From RYN-230 sp963723595 (GTDB lineage: Bacteria; Actinomycetota; Actinomycetes; Streptosporangiales; Streptosporangiaceae), in contig CAVRRQ010000014.1 of the NCBI GenBank assembly GCA_963723595.1, forward strand, positions 434,001 to 498,000: 64,000 bases of DNA, in the 5' to 3' direction. Position 1 is the stretch's first letter. Each line of letters opens with the position of its first letter. The notes beneath the pieces were generated by a model that was given only the letters and a program-made list of their open reading frames with translations, did no database searches and was not told where the DNA came from. Shown piece after piece: positions 1-11,431 of this stretch. The translations under genes and the position numbers were made by a program.

Positions 1-946
1 GTGGGAGTGGACGCGGTGGCCCACGATCCCTCGCTGGCCGCGTGGAAGATGTAGGCGTTGCCGTGCTCGATCGTGGGCCCGGCCCAGGGGGCCCCGATCA
101 GCGCGGTCGTGCCGTCGGCCGACAGGGCGACCGCCCCGCCGAGTTCCTCCTCACCTCCGCTGGCGTTGGTGAGCGTGGCGGCCGGGCTGGATGTGCTGGC
201 CCAGGAGTTCGCCGCGGGGCGTGGAAGATGTAAGCGGCCCCGGCCGTGCCGCCGCCGCTTACCCCGAGGGATGCCCCGATCAGCGCGGTGGTGCCGTCCG
301 CGGACAGCGCCACCGAGGCGCCGAACGAGCCCGGCCCCGGCCCGGCGGCGCCGCTGGTGAGCGTGCCGGCAGGGCTGGTCATCCTGGTCCAGGAACCCTC
401 GGTGGAAGCGTGGTACACGTACGCGGCCCCGGCGCCACTGCTGGCGTCCAGGTCCCCGATCAGCGCCGTGGTGCCGTCCGCGGACAGCGCCACCGACCAG
501 CCGAAGCCCTGGCCCGTGGGCAGGCTGGCGTTGCTGAGGGTGGCGGTAGGCGCGGACGTGGTCACCCAGTCGCCGTGGGCGGCATGGAAGATATACGCGC
601 TGCCGATGGCCCACGCCCCGACCAGCGCCGTGGTGTCGTCTCTGGACAGCGCGACGGAGAAACCGAGCGTGTTGGCGGTCTTGCCCGCGTTGGTGAGCGT
701 GGCGGCCGGGCTGGACGAACTGGCCCATGTCGCGGCCGGCGCCCGGGCTGGCCCCGGGCCCAGCCGGGCGTGGATCGCCCGGGTGAGAGCAGCCGGGACC
801 ACCCCGGTGGGATGGGCCGACGCAGACATGCGGACCTGCTCCGCGGCGGTCGCCTGGGCCCGCGCGGCCGGTGACACCGCGGTGGCCCCGAGGACGGCCA
901 GGAGGGCAGCACCCGAAGTTGCGACCGCGCGCCTTGCTGACGTCAT
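1..946 (-). CDS. Secreted FG-GAP-like repeat protein (3' end outside the window, one frameshift)
   Basis: The protein starts with a signal peptide (MTSARRAVATSGAALLAV... ending near ARAQA). It then carries repeated units of about 50 residues built as W-x-SSPAATLTNA, SVALSADGTTALIGA and AYIFHA, which resemble FG-GAP/integrin-type propeller blades. Four blades are visible. The reading frame is lost near position 222 after the third AYIFHA, and a fourth blade continues in another frame to position 1. One missing base, probably in a C-rich run, would rejoin them. The gene runs off the left edge. An extracellular adhesion or binding role is inferred from the repeats only. No catalytic domain is visible. 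Confidence 0.7.
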
Positions 947-1015
947 GGCGTCCTCCCCGTACCGCTGGGCCCCTGCCGCAGGTTCAGGCTAGCCCGCGGC
1001 CCGGGATGGCGAGGC

Positions 1016-2062
1016 TCAGACGATGCGGACCGCACCCACGAACACGTTCCACATGACCGGCTGGACCTGGACGACCTGGCCGGTGGAGGGGGCGTCCACC
1101 ATCAGGCCGCCGCCGAGGTAGATACCGACGTGGTCGATGCCTGGGTAGAAGAACACCAGGTCGCCCGGCTCCAGCTGGCTCCGCGAAATGTGCTCGCCCA
1201 GGTTGTACTGCGAGACGGTGTAGTGCGGCAGGCTGATGCCGACCTGCGCGTACGCCCACATCACCAGGCCGGAGCAGTCGAACGTGCTCGGCCCCGCCGC
1301 GCCCCACACGTACTCGTCGCCCCGCCGGGTCATCGCGTACCGCAGCGCCTCCGCGCCGACCGTGTTGGCCGTGGGCAGGTTGATGTTCGGGTAGTTCCCG
1401 GTGCGCTGGTAAATGCTCATGGCCTGGGAGAACGCCGCGCTGTTGAGCGTGTTCACCTTGCCCTGGATGATCTTCTTCTTGGCCGCCATGGTCTTGGCCA
1501 GGGTGGTCACCTTGGTCATCTGCTGCACCGCGGTGTCGTGCGCCCGCCGGGCGGCCGCCTCCGCGGTGGACAGCGCGCTGACCCGGTCGCCGTTCTCCGT
1601 CTGCAGCTGCTGCATGATCGCGGCCCGGCTGAGCATCGCGCCGGTGTCAGGCGAGGTGAGGACCTGCAGCGGGGTGGCCAGGCCGCCGTTCATGTAACTT
1701 TCCGCGGCGAGCTGGCCGATCGCGGCCTGCCCCGACACGAGCCGGGTGGCGTCCTGCCGGTAGGTGGTCATCGCGGTCTTGGCCTCGGCGCGGGCCTCGG
1801 TGAGCTGGATGCGCAGCCCGTCGTACTGCTCGCTCATCACGTCGATCTGGTGCCCCAGGCTCTTGGCCTGAGCCACCAGGCTGGCCAGGCTGGGCTGCGG
1901 GCGGCTGACGGCCGCGCTGCCCACCGTGGCGGGCAGCACCAGGCTGGCGGCCGCGGCCACCCCGCCTGCCATGGCTACCTGCCGCCAGAGGCGGCGCCGT
2001 GAACCGGCGGCACGCAACCGCCGTGCCCTCGGCGCAAGTCCCGCTGAGGGCCAGCGTTCCAC
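1016..2062 (-). CDS. NlpC/P60 family peptidoglycan endopeptidase with N-terminal coiled coil
   Basis: This 348-residue exported protein has a basic N-terminus and a hydrophobic signal segment (about residues 30-52). A long helical coiled-coil region follows (about 60-230), then a C-terminal NlpC/P60 domain. The catalytic Cys lies in TFDCSGLVMWAY and the catalytic His in DHVGIYLGGG. The architecture matches RipA/Rpf-associated D,L-endopeptidases of actinobacteria, which cut peptidoglycan stem peptides during division. The GTG start at 2062 is preceded by GAGAGGAG at good spacing. The 5' leader contains a c-di-AMP riboswitch, so expression should respond to that second messenger. The frame is intact. 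Confidence 0.93.
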   Translation of the reverse strand: MERWPSAGLAPRARRLRAAGSRRRLWRQVAMAGGVAAAASLVLPATVGSAAVSRPQPSLASLVAQAKSLGHQIDVMSEQYDGLRIQLTEARAEAKTAMTTYRQDATRLVSGQAAIGQLAAESYMNGGLATPLQVLTSPDTGAMLSRAAIMQQLQTENGDRVSALSTAEAAARRAHDTAVQQMTKVTTLAKTMAAKKKIIQGKVNTLNSAAFSQAMSIYQRTGNYPNINLPTANTVGAEALRYAMTRRGDEYVWGAAGPSTFDCSGLVMWAYAQVGISLPHYTVSQYNLGEHISRSQLEPGDLVFFYPGIDHVGIYLGGGLMVDAPSTGQVVQVQPVMWNVFVGAVRIV

Positions 2063-2079
2063 GAGCTCTCCTCTCTCAT

Positions 2080-2221
2080 CCCGCCTGCCGGGTTAGCTGA
2101 CGGGTTCGGGCCAGAGGAGCCCTACCGCTGGGCGCAGCGTCGCGCCCGCTCGCGGATTCACCCCGGGAACACGGGTCCCCGGCTTTCTGGCCGCGTCCTG
2201 CGGCTCAGAAACTCGGCGGCC
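2080..2221 (-). promoter_or_regulatory. c-di-AMP riboswitch (ydaO-yuaA leader)
   Basis: Read on the minus strand, the leader contains the ydaO hallmarks in order: GCCGCC of P1, AGCCGGGGACCC, GGGGTGAATCCGC, and GAACCCGTCAGCTAACC followed by GGCAGGCGG, which closes P1. It ends about 18 nt before the GTG start of the NlpC/P60 gene. In actinobacteria this class binds c-di-AMP and usually turns such wall-hydrolase genes off. The rest of the spacer (2222-2495) shows nothing I can name, apart from presumed promoters. Confidence 0.92.
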
Positions 2222-2495
2222 GTGCCGCCCTCTGGGGGCTGGAGTGCAGCACGGTGACAGCGATGCAGATTAATGGATCACCGGCCCGCTCGGTGGCCCG
2301 AACAGCAGAATCCCCGACCCGTGATGGGCTAAGGGGACAAGCCGAAATCAGGACGTGATGGGCCGCGGTAAACCCCGGGCCGGACAGCTAAATCATCTGT
2401 GATTGAGCGATTACCTAGAGCCTCAAAGGCGCCTGCGGTGCCAGTGGTTCCGCCGGGGCGGCCGGGCCCGGGCCAGCGGCTAAGGTGTGCGGGCG

Positions 2496-3112
2496 ATGGA
2501 GCACATCATCAGGCGGGCCCGCACCCGCGACATCCGGGCCATCGCCGGCCTGGTCGCCGAGAACGTCGCGTCCGGCCGGGTGCTGCGCAAGGCCACCGTC
2601 ACCCTGTACGAGGACGTCCAGGAGTTCTGGGTGGCCGAGCGGCTCAGCGATCACCAGGTGGTGGGCTGCGGGGCGCTGCACGTGATGTGGGAGGACCTGG
2701 CCGAGATCCGCACGGTGGCGGTGGACGCGAGCTGCCAGGGCCACGGCATCGGGCACCGCCTGGTCGAGGCGCTGCTGGACAGCGCCCGGGAGGTGGGCGT
2801 CGCGCGGGTCTTCGTGCTCACGTTCGCGCTCGGCTTCTTCGCCCGGCACGGGTTCGAGGAGATCGAGGGGACGCCGGTCTCGCACGAGGTGTACGCGGAA
2901 CTGCTGCGCTCCTACGACGAGGGCGTGGCGGAGTTCCTCGACCTGGGCCGGGTGAAGCCCAACACGCTCGGCAACAGCCGGATGCTGCTCCGCCTGCCAC
3001 CGCTCCCCGAGGCCCCGCTGCCCGGGCGTGCCCCCACCCGGCACCCCCCTGTCCGACGCCTCCGCCCCCCGGCAGCAACGCCGGCCCGGCCGGCGCTGCG
3101 CCCGGCGGCTAG
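2496..3112 (+). CDS. argA: GNAT N-acetyltransferase, ArgA-like amino-acid N-acetyltransferase
   Basis: A single GNAT domain of about 165 residues starts MEHIIRRARTRDIRAI. It contains the acetyl-CoA loop region (RTVAVDASCQGHGIGHRL) and ends with VKPNTLGNSRMLLRLP, the typical C-terminus of actinobacterial one-domain N-acetylglutamate synthases, the first step of arginine synthesis. The ATG at 2496 is preceded by AAGG. In frame, the sequence would run on into the opposite helicase gene with no stop. One missing C in the C-runs near 3030-3060 would end it at TAG 3110-3112, exactly at the convergent neighbour's stop. I infer that end. Substrate assignment rests on family resemblance. Confidence 0.75.
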
Positions 3113-6100
3113 AGCAGCCGGAGCTGGCGGTCGGCGGGACGGCGGGCCCGCGGCGGCGCGGAGCGCTCCAGCAGGCCCGGGTCGATCGCGGACAGGAACG
3201 GCGAGACCCCGGTCTCGGCGCTGCTGCCGTGCCTGCTCCGCCGCGCCGCACAGCTCAGCAGCAGGTGCGTGCGGGCCCGGGTCATGCCCACGAACAGCAG
3301 CCGCCGTTCCTCGGCCGGATCCGGGCGGGCTGTCCGGCGCCGCGCCGGGCAGCCACAGCGGCAGCAGCCCCCGCTCGCAACCGGCCAGGAAGACCACCTC
3401 GAACTCCAGCCCCTTGGCCGCGTGCAGGGTCAGCAGCGCGATCGCGTCCGCGCGGGGATCGAGGGCATCGACTTCCGCCCCGAGCGCGATCTCGGTCCGG
3501 AACCGCTCCATGTCGTCGCCGCAGCGGCGGGCGAGCGGCGCCAGCACTTCACCCGCCGTGCGCAGGTCGGTGCCGGACAGGCCGCCCCGCGCCCCGGCCG
3601 CCGTGCGGGCCGCCTCGGCGGCCGCGGCGAGCCGGCCCACCACGCCCGCGCAACTGGGGCGCGACCGCCGTCCCGGCCGCGAGGCCGGGTCGCCGGCCCG
3701 GCGCCAGCCCGCCCGGGCCAGCCCGGCCAGGGGCAGCTCCCGGAGGATCTCCGCCACCCCGGGGCGCCGCTCCAGCAGGTCATGGGAGCGCTTCTGGAAC
3801 GGCAGCCCGGCCCGGGTCAGCCCCTGGCCGAGCGACGCGGCCTGCGCGTCGGTCCGGTACAGCACGGCGATGTCGGCGAGCCCGATGCCGCCGTGGCCGT
3901 GGCCGTCGGCCCGCCCGCTGTCCAGCGAGTGGAACGACGACCCGCCGAGCAGGCGGTCGATGGCCTCGGCGATCCAGGCCGCCTCGCCCGCCGGGTCGGC
4001 GGCCTCGTGAAACCTGATCTTGGTGCCGGGAACGGCGTGCCTGGCCGCCCGCAGTACCCGGCCGGGCACCAGGGTGGCGGGGGCGATGGCCTGCATGGCC
4101 CCGGCCACGATGCCGGGGCCGGAGCGGTAGTTGGCCGAGAGCGCCGCCGTGCCCGCGCCGGGGTAGTCCTGCCCGAAGCGCAGGAAGAAGCCCACGTCCG
4201 CACCGCGGAACCGGTAGATGGCCTGATCCGGGTCGCCGATCACGGTGAGGCCGGTCCCGTCCCCGGCGAGCAGCCGCAGCAGCGCGTACTGCGCCGCATC
4301 GATGTCCTGGTACTCATCCACGCTGATCCGCGGCCAGCGCGCGCGGAGCCGGGCGGCCACCGCCGGCTCGGCGTCCAGCACCTCGACCGCCAGCTCGACC
4401 AGGCCGTCGAAGTCCACCAGATCGCGGGCGGCCAGGCCCCGGCGCAGCAGTTCCCGCCGCTGCGGATCGGCGGCCGCGTCCGCGAGCAGGGCCCGCCCGC
4501 CGCGCGATGACCCGGCCAGCTCCGGCCGCCACCTCCAGCGCCGTCTTCTCGTCGGCGACCGTGAAGTCCGCCGTCAGCCCGGCGAGCTCATGATGCTCGC
4601 GCAGGATCATCAGCCCGAGCCCGTGGAACGTGGTCACGGTCAGCCCGGCCGCGCGCCGGCCGAGCAGCGCCGCCAGCCGCTCGCGCATCTCCTCCGGCGG
4701 CCCGGCGGGTGAACGTGAGGGCCAGGCAGGCCTCGGCGGGCACGCCCTGCTCGGCCACGGCCGCCGCGAGGCGGTGGGTCAGCGTGCGCGTCTTGCCGGT
4801 GCCCGGTCCTGCGATGATCATCAGCGGCGCGGCGGCGGCCGCGGCGGCCCGCTGCTCCGGATCGAGCCGGTCCAGCAGCGAGCCGCCCGTGGCTGCTCCC
4901 GGGGAATCCCTGTCCGCAACGCCCTCCGGGGGCTTCGCCGCCCCTGGCCCGGCTGAGCCTTCGCGCCACCCGGGGCGGGGGCGCCCGCCGTGGGCCGGTC
5001 CCGCTACGGTGCCGCCTGGCGGCCCGGCTGGCCGGGGCGCGGGAACGGCGCCGGCCAGGGAGCCGTGCGCGGCCAGGTCGAACAGCGCGGCCGTGCCCCG
5101 GTCGAGTTCGCCCGGCCCGAATAGCCGGATAACCCCGTACTCGCCGTCGTAGCCGGCCTCCTTATGCGCCACCCCGGCCCGCAGCCTGGTGATGGCCTCG
5201 GCGAGCAGGCTGCCGCCGGCCCGGCTCAGCTCGCCGGGCGGGACGGCGAGCAGGATGGCCAGTTCCGGGCCCAGCGCGGCGACCAGCCGGCGTCACCTCG
5301 GCGTCAACCTTCTTGCTCTTGGGTCCGGTGCCCAGGAGTTCGGCCACCACGTCGGGCAGGGAGACCAGGTTGACCGAGTCCGGCCGCGGCGCCCGGCCGG
5401 TAGCCCTCCGCCCGGTCGGCCAGTTCGGTCACCCGGTTGAGCACGCCGATCGTCAGCGGCTTCCCGCACTGCGGGCATATCCCCTCGTGGGCGGCCGACT
5501 GGGCGGGTTCCAGCCGGACCCCGCACTTGCGGTGCCCGTCCAAGTGGTAACGGCCGCCCTCGGGGAAGAAATTGACCGTGCCCTGCAGGCCGGCCCCGGT
5601 GCGCAAGGCCCGCTCGATCGCAAAATAATCCAGTTCAACGTCAAGTGTTGTCGCCTCACGGCCAAGCATCGGGGGTGAGTGCGCGTCCGAATTACTGACC
5701 AGCCGATAACCGTCAAGCGAAGAGCACATCCAGTTCATCGGCGGGTCAGAGGAGAGGCCGGTCTCTACCGCGAACACCTGGCCAGCCAGGTCGCCGTAAC
5801 AGTCGGCGACCACATCGAAACCGGATTTGGATCCCAGTACCGCGAACCATGGGGTCCAGATATGGGCCGGCACGAGATAGCATCCGGGGCCCGCGTTCAG
5901 CGTGATGTCCAGCAGGTGCCGTGAGTCGAGCCCGAGAATGGGGCGTCCGTCAGAGGCGAGGTTGCCGACCTTCGCAAGGGCGGCTGTGATCTTCCCCGCC
6001 GCCTCCAGCGTCGGCGCATACAACAGGTGATGGACCTTGCGCGTGCGCTCACCCGCCCGGTAGATCGTGGATATCTCGGTAGAGAGCATGAAACGCACCG

Positions 6101-6351
6101 GCTGATCACAAGTCGGCGGTGAGTTCCGCCGCAGCTGATCCTCCAGGTCCGGGCGGAGTTGGAGTAAGCCGGGTTCGGCGGGAACCAGCGTCTGGCGGAG
6201 TTCTTCCGCCCAGCCGGGATGGGTGAAGTCCCCGGTCCCGACGACCGTCGACGCCCTTGCGCTGCGCCCACCAGGCGAGCCGCGGAATGTCACAGTTCTT
6301 GCTGCACGCCCGGGAGAAGCGCGAGTGGATATGCAAGTCGGCGTGAAACAT
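3109..6351 (-). CDS. Endonuclease Q-like PHP nuclease fused to UvrD-type DNA helicase (about 1,080 residues, at least six frameshifts)
   Basis: The N-terminus (MFHADLHIHSRFSRACSK) begins a PHP-type EndoQ domain. Metal-site motifs are HxH, GTGDFTHP, LSTEIST, KVHHLLYAP, PAHIWTPWF and SNSDAHSP. A C4 zinc motif follows (CGVRLEP...CPQCGKPL). After a Pro/Gly linker comes an SF1 helicase with Walker A IIAGPGTGKTRT, motif II VDEYQDIDAAQ, motif III GDPDQAIYRFRGAD, motif V LTLHAAKGLEFEVVFL and motif VI GMTRART. EndoQ nicks DNA beside deaminated bases or abasic sites, and UvrD unwinds DNA, so a repair role is likely. The frame changes near 6255, 5385, 5294, 4697, 4515 and 3333. Each is corrected by removing one base, and the conserved motifs then join perfectly. 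Confidence 0.85.
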
Positions 6352-7132
6352 CCTGCGTCGCTGGCTGCTTTCTCCGTAGTCGTGTCGCGGCCCTCGCGAG
6401 CTCGTCCGCAGGTGCCTGGTCCCGCGATCCCGCGGCCGGCTTGTGCCCGGTGGACGCCGGCCTGGGGTCCCAGGCTCCAGCCCGGCCGGCTGCCTGAGCC
6501 GCCCGCGGGCCGCCCGGCTGGCCTCAGGCTGGCCTGCCCAGGCCCCGTGACCTGGCCTACGAGCGGGCCGGGTTGCTGCTGCTGCCCGCGGATTCGCCTG
6601 CTACGTCTGGGATCCTGCCACGGCGGCCAGGGGCTGCGGGCGTGGTTCGGGTCAGCGCGCGCGGACGGCCTGCCTCTCGGCCGGCGAGGCCTGCCTCGCC
6701 CGGACGGTCCTCCGGCGGCCCCCCGCCGGGGACCGACCTCCGGGGGGTGCCCGGGTGAGGCTGCGGGGGCGCCCGGGTGAGGCTCGGGCGGGGCCCGGCC
6801 GGGGCTGCGGGCGGGCCCCCCGGGCACCCGGGCCTGCGGGGATGCCCCGGGTCGGGCCTGGGCGGCGCCTCGGGTGGGCCCGCGGCCCGTACCCCGGCCC
6901 GCCAGGCCGTCGTGCCCCGGCGGCCGGCCCCAGCGCCTCGCGCGTGCCGCCGGGTTCCTGCCGTTTCCAGGCGGCAGGATTGATGGGGCGGGAAGGTCTC
7001 CCGCCCCGCCGCCCCGGCTCCAGCTTCCGGCCGCCTGGAGTTGTCCCTCCCCGCAACGGGGAGGGCGCAGCCGGCCTCCGATTGGGTATGAGCAACAATG
7101 CATAAGTAGGCCCGCGTGCAGATGACCCAATG
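6352..7132. other. Long GC-rich spacer without a recognisable gene
   Basis: This spacer of almost 0.8 kb lies between the divergent EndoQ-UvrD gene and a small membrane-protein gene. It is extremely GC-rich up to about 7075 and holds imperfect direct repeats such as GCCCGGGTGAGGCT (near 6749 and 6770). Open frames on both strands have no family resemblance and look like GC-driven noise. Near 7085-7115 the composition becomes less GC-rich (ATGAGCAACAATGCATAAG), consistent with a promoter for the rightward genes. Confidence 0.5.
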
Positions 7133-7156
7133 TTCATCGGTGGTTACACCGATGAA
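7133..7156. repeat. Perfect 10-bp inverted repeat, possible operator or leader hairpin
   Basis: TTCATCGGTG and its exact complement are separated by GTTA. The element sits about 25 nt downstream of a CATAAG -10-like box and 67 nt before the TTG start at 7223. It could be a dimeric regulator site or an RNA hairpin in the leader. Confidence 0.5.
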
Positions 7157-7222
7157 GGCGGGCTGAGAGGGAGCCGCGGTGCGGGAGGGAAGGCCAGCAG
7201 GACGGCCGGAAAGGAGTGTGCC

Positions 7223-7444
7223 TTGCTCAGTGACCTGGCCGCTCTGACGCCTCCTGCGGTTGTCTGCGTGGCCTTCCTGATCGGGGTGGGACTCTTCCTG
7301 CGTCATCAGCTTGGGCCCAAGCGTGAGTCCGCAGAAGACGAGTACCCGGAGGATATTTCCGGCGACGGCGGGATTCCGCACAGTGATGGTCCGCAGAGTG
7401 ACGCTTCAGAGTCGGCTGCATCACCTGATCGCGGTGAGCGGTAG
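7223..7444 (+). CDS. Small single-pass membrane protein of unknown function
   Basis: The 73-residue product has one hydrophobic segment (LTPPAVVCVAFLIGVGLFL) followed by RHQLGPKRESAEDE and an acidic, Ser/Asp-rich cytoplasmic tail. The TTG start is chosen because AAGGAG lies 7 nt upstream. An upstream in-frame ATG at 7130 has no ribosome site and would place the 7133-7156 hairpin inside the gene. Small proteins of this type occur beside lsr2 in actinomycetes. The function is unknown. Confidence 0.65.
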   Translation: MLSDLAALTPPAVVCVAFLIGVGLFLRHQLGPKRESAEDEYPEDISGDGGIPHSDGPQSDASESAASPDRGER

Positions 7445-7578
7445 AGCGCGTTCAGAAGCGAAGCGCCAACCGCCAGTGGAGGCCGGATACATCGGCGCTC
7501 CTGTTTGCGGGCACCCTATCCGTGTTTGATTACTCAGAGTTACAGTTATCTTCCAGGTAGTCCGCCCGGTCATGCCGC

Positions 7579-7592
7579 TCAGAGAACTCTGA
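7579..7592. promoter_or_regulatory. Palindrome TCAGAG-AA-CTCTGA upstream of lsr2
   Basis: A perfect 6-bp dyad lies about 95 nt before the lsr2 start, in a locally AT-richer stretch (GATTACTCAGAGTTACAG at 7528-7545). A related half site (CTCAGAGTT) is about 45 nt upstream. It is a candidate operator, with no known matching regulator. Confidence 0.3.
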
Positions 7593-7687
7593 CCGCGTTT
7601 CCAGGAGCATGAATTGGCAAACGCAAGCGGTGCATGGTATATCTTTGGCAACCTAAAAGAGTTGCTCCAGCGGAAGGGCTGGCACCC

Positions 7688-8020
7688 ATGGCACAAAAGG
7701 TTCAGGTGCTCCTCGTCGATGACCTCGATGGGGGCGAGGCGACCGAGACCGTGGCCTTCAGTCTCGATGGCACCACCTACGAGATCGACCTCAGTTCAGA
7801 TAACGCGAGCAAGCTCCGCAAAGAGTTTGGGCCCTACGTTGACCATGCGCGCAAGGCGAGTGGTGGCGCTGCCGCCGGCCGCCGCCGCCGCACCAGGACC
7901 GGGCCGGGCCGGGAGCGCAGCTCGGAAATCCGGGCGTGGGCCAAACAGCGCGGCTACAAGGTTAGCGAGCGCGGCCGGATTCCGGCCCAGATCATCTCGG
8001 AGTACGACGCAGCCCACTAG
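7688..8020 (+). CDS. lsr2: Lsr2 nucleoid-associated DNA-bridging protein
   Basis: The 110-residue protein (MAQKVQVLLVDDLDGGEA...) has the N-terminal dimerisation domain of Lsr2. A basic linker (GRRRRTRTGPGRERSSEI) follows, then a C-terminal DNA-binding domain. In place of the canonical RGR hook in that domain I see ERGRIPAQIISEYDAAH, which keeps RGR. Lsr2 bridges AT-rich DNA and silences horizontally acquired genes. The length matches the family. An in-frame upstream ATG at 7634 would add 18 residues unlike the family, so the ATG at 7688 is preferred (GAAGGG upstream). It lies upstream of clpC, an order also seen in Streptomyces. Confidence 0.95.
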   Translation: MAQKVQVLLVDDLDGGEATETVAFSLDGTTYEIDLSSDNASKLRKEFGPYVDHARKASGGAAAGRRRRTRTGPGRERSSEIRAWAKQRGYKVSERGRIPAQIISEYDAAH

Positions 8021-8882
8021 GGATTGCGTCGAAGGGGCCCGCAGGTGCCCCGTGGCGTACCAGTTTTCCGTTGGACTCTGGAGCACGCCGCGGGACCCGT
8101 GCGGGCCCTGTGCTTTGCGGGCCCGACTGTTATCCGCGCCGTCCTATCGCCCGCATGATCGGTAAGGCTTGATCGTTACTGCGTGATCGCCCGCGTTATC
8201 AGCTCCGGGCGCTCTCAGCCCCGGTCCGGCCGGCACCGTGGCTATTTGCCGTGTGCTGCCTGCACTGTGCCATCTGCATCGGGCTGTCCGTCTCTTAGCC
8301 GGGCCCTGGCGCACGCCCTTTCGGCCCGTCTCGCGCGGCCCGGGGCCGGCGGAACTCCCAGGGCCAGGGCGGACCCGGCCGATTACCGCCCATCTCGCAT
8401 GGCCCCGCACGGCGTGCTCCTGTCCCGTCGGCTGGCGTGACTCCACGGGGATCCGTGCGCCCCGTCCGCGAGCGCCGCGTTGCGCCCGCCGGCGTTCTGC
8501 CTCTGCACCGGGGCCCGGGCGGCTTCCGGCCGCGGCGGCGGGATTCGGCCCGGCCCGGCTCCCGGTTCGCGCAGGGGGGTTGCCCGGGCCGCCGCGAAGC
8601 CGCCCGGGCGGTGAACTTCCGGCCCAGACGGCTCGTTGGTACGGAGTATGAGCCGGTGCTGGTCGCAGCAGGGACGAAGGCGTTCGCTTGCGGCGTACAG
8701 GGAACACCTTCGCCCCTCCCGGGGGTTGGATGGGATGAAGGTCCTCCTGCCGGGGAACTGTTTACATAAGTGCCGCATATCGCGCGGTACATCGTCCGGC
8801 ATGCGGGCTACCATGCGGAAGGGACGGGCCCCGGACATCCGGACATCTGGGTCCCCCCGACCGCTCTGTGAGGAGCGAGGCG
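8021..8882. other. Long spacer between lsr2 and clpC
   Basis: About 860 bp with no convincing gene. Overlapping open frames on both strands lack any family signature. It probably contains the clpC control region: a ClgR-like motif at 8682-8695 and an AT-rich TTTACATAAG box near 8761-8770. Confidence 0.5.
8682..8695 (+). promoter_or_regulatory. Candidate ClgR binding site upstream of clpC
   Basis: The sequence GTTCGC-TTGCG-GCG matches the GTTCGC-N5-GCG motif described for the ClgR activator of Streptomyces clp genes. It lies 188 nt before the clpC start. The match is short and the flanking dyad is imperfect. Confidence 0.35.
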
Positions 8883-11426
<2,544 letters not shown>

Positions 11427-11431
11427 CCAGG

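Noticed and set aside
2487..4010. A 507-residue read-through form of the ArgA-like acetyltransferase
   Set aside because: Residues beyond about 170 are antisense to the helicase gene and show no domain. A missing C near 3030-3060 with a stop at 3112 is simpler.
7130..7444. ATG 7130 as start of the small membrane protein
   Set aside because: The extra 31 residues lack a ribosome site and cover a perfect hairpin. TTG 7223 has AAGGAG at correct spacing.
8183..8707. Overlapping open frames on both strands between lsr2 and clpC
   Set aside because: All are Pro/Arg/Gly-rich with no ribosome site or family resemblance, as expected from random high-GC DNA.
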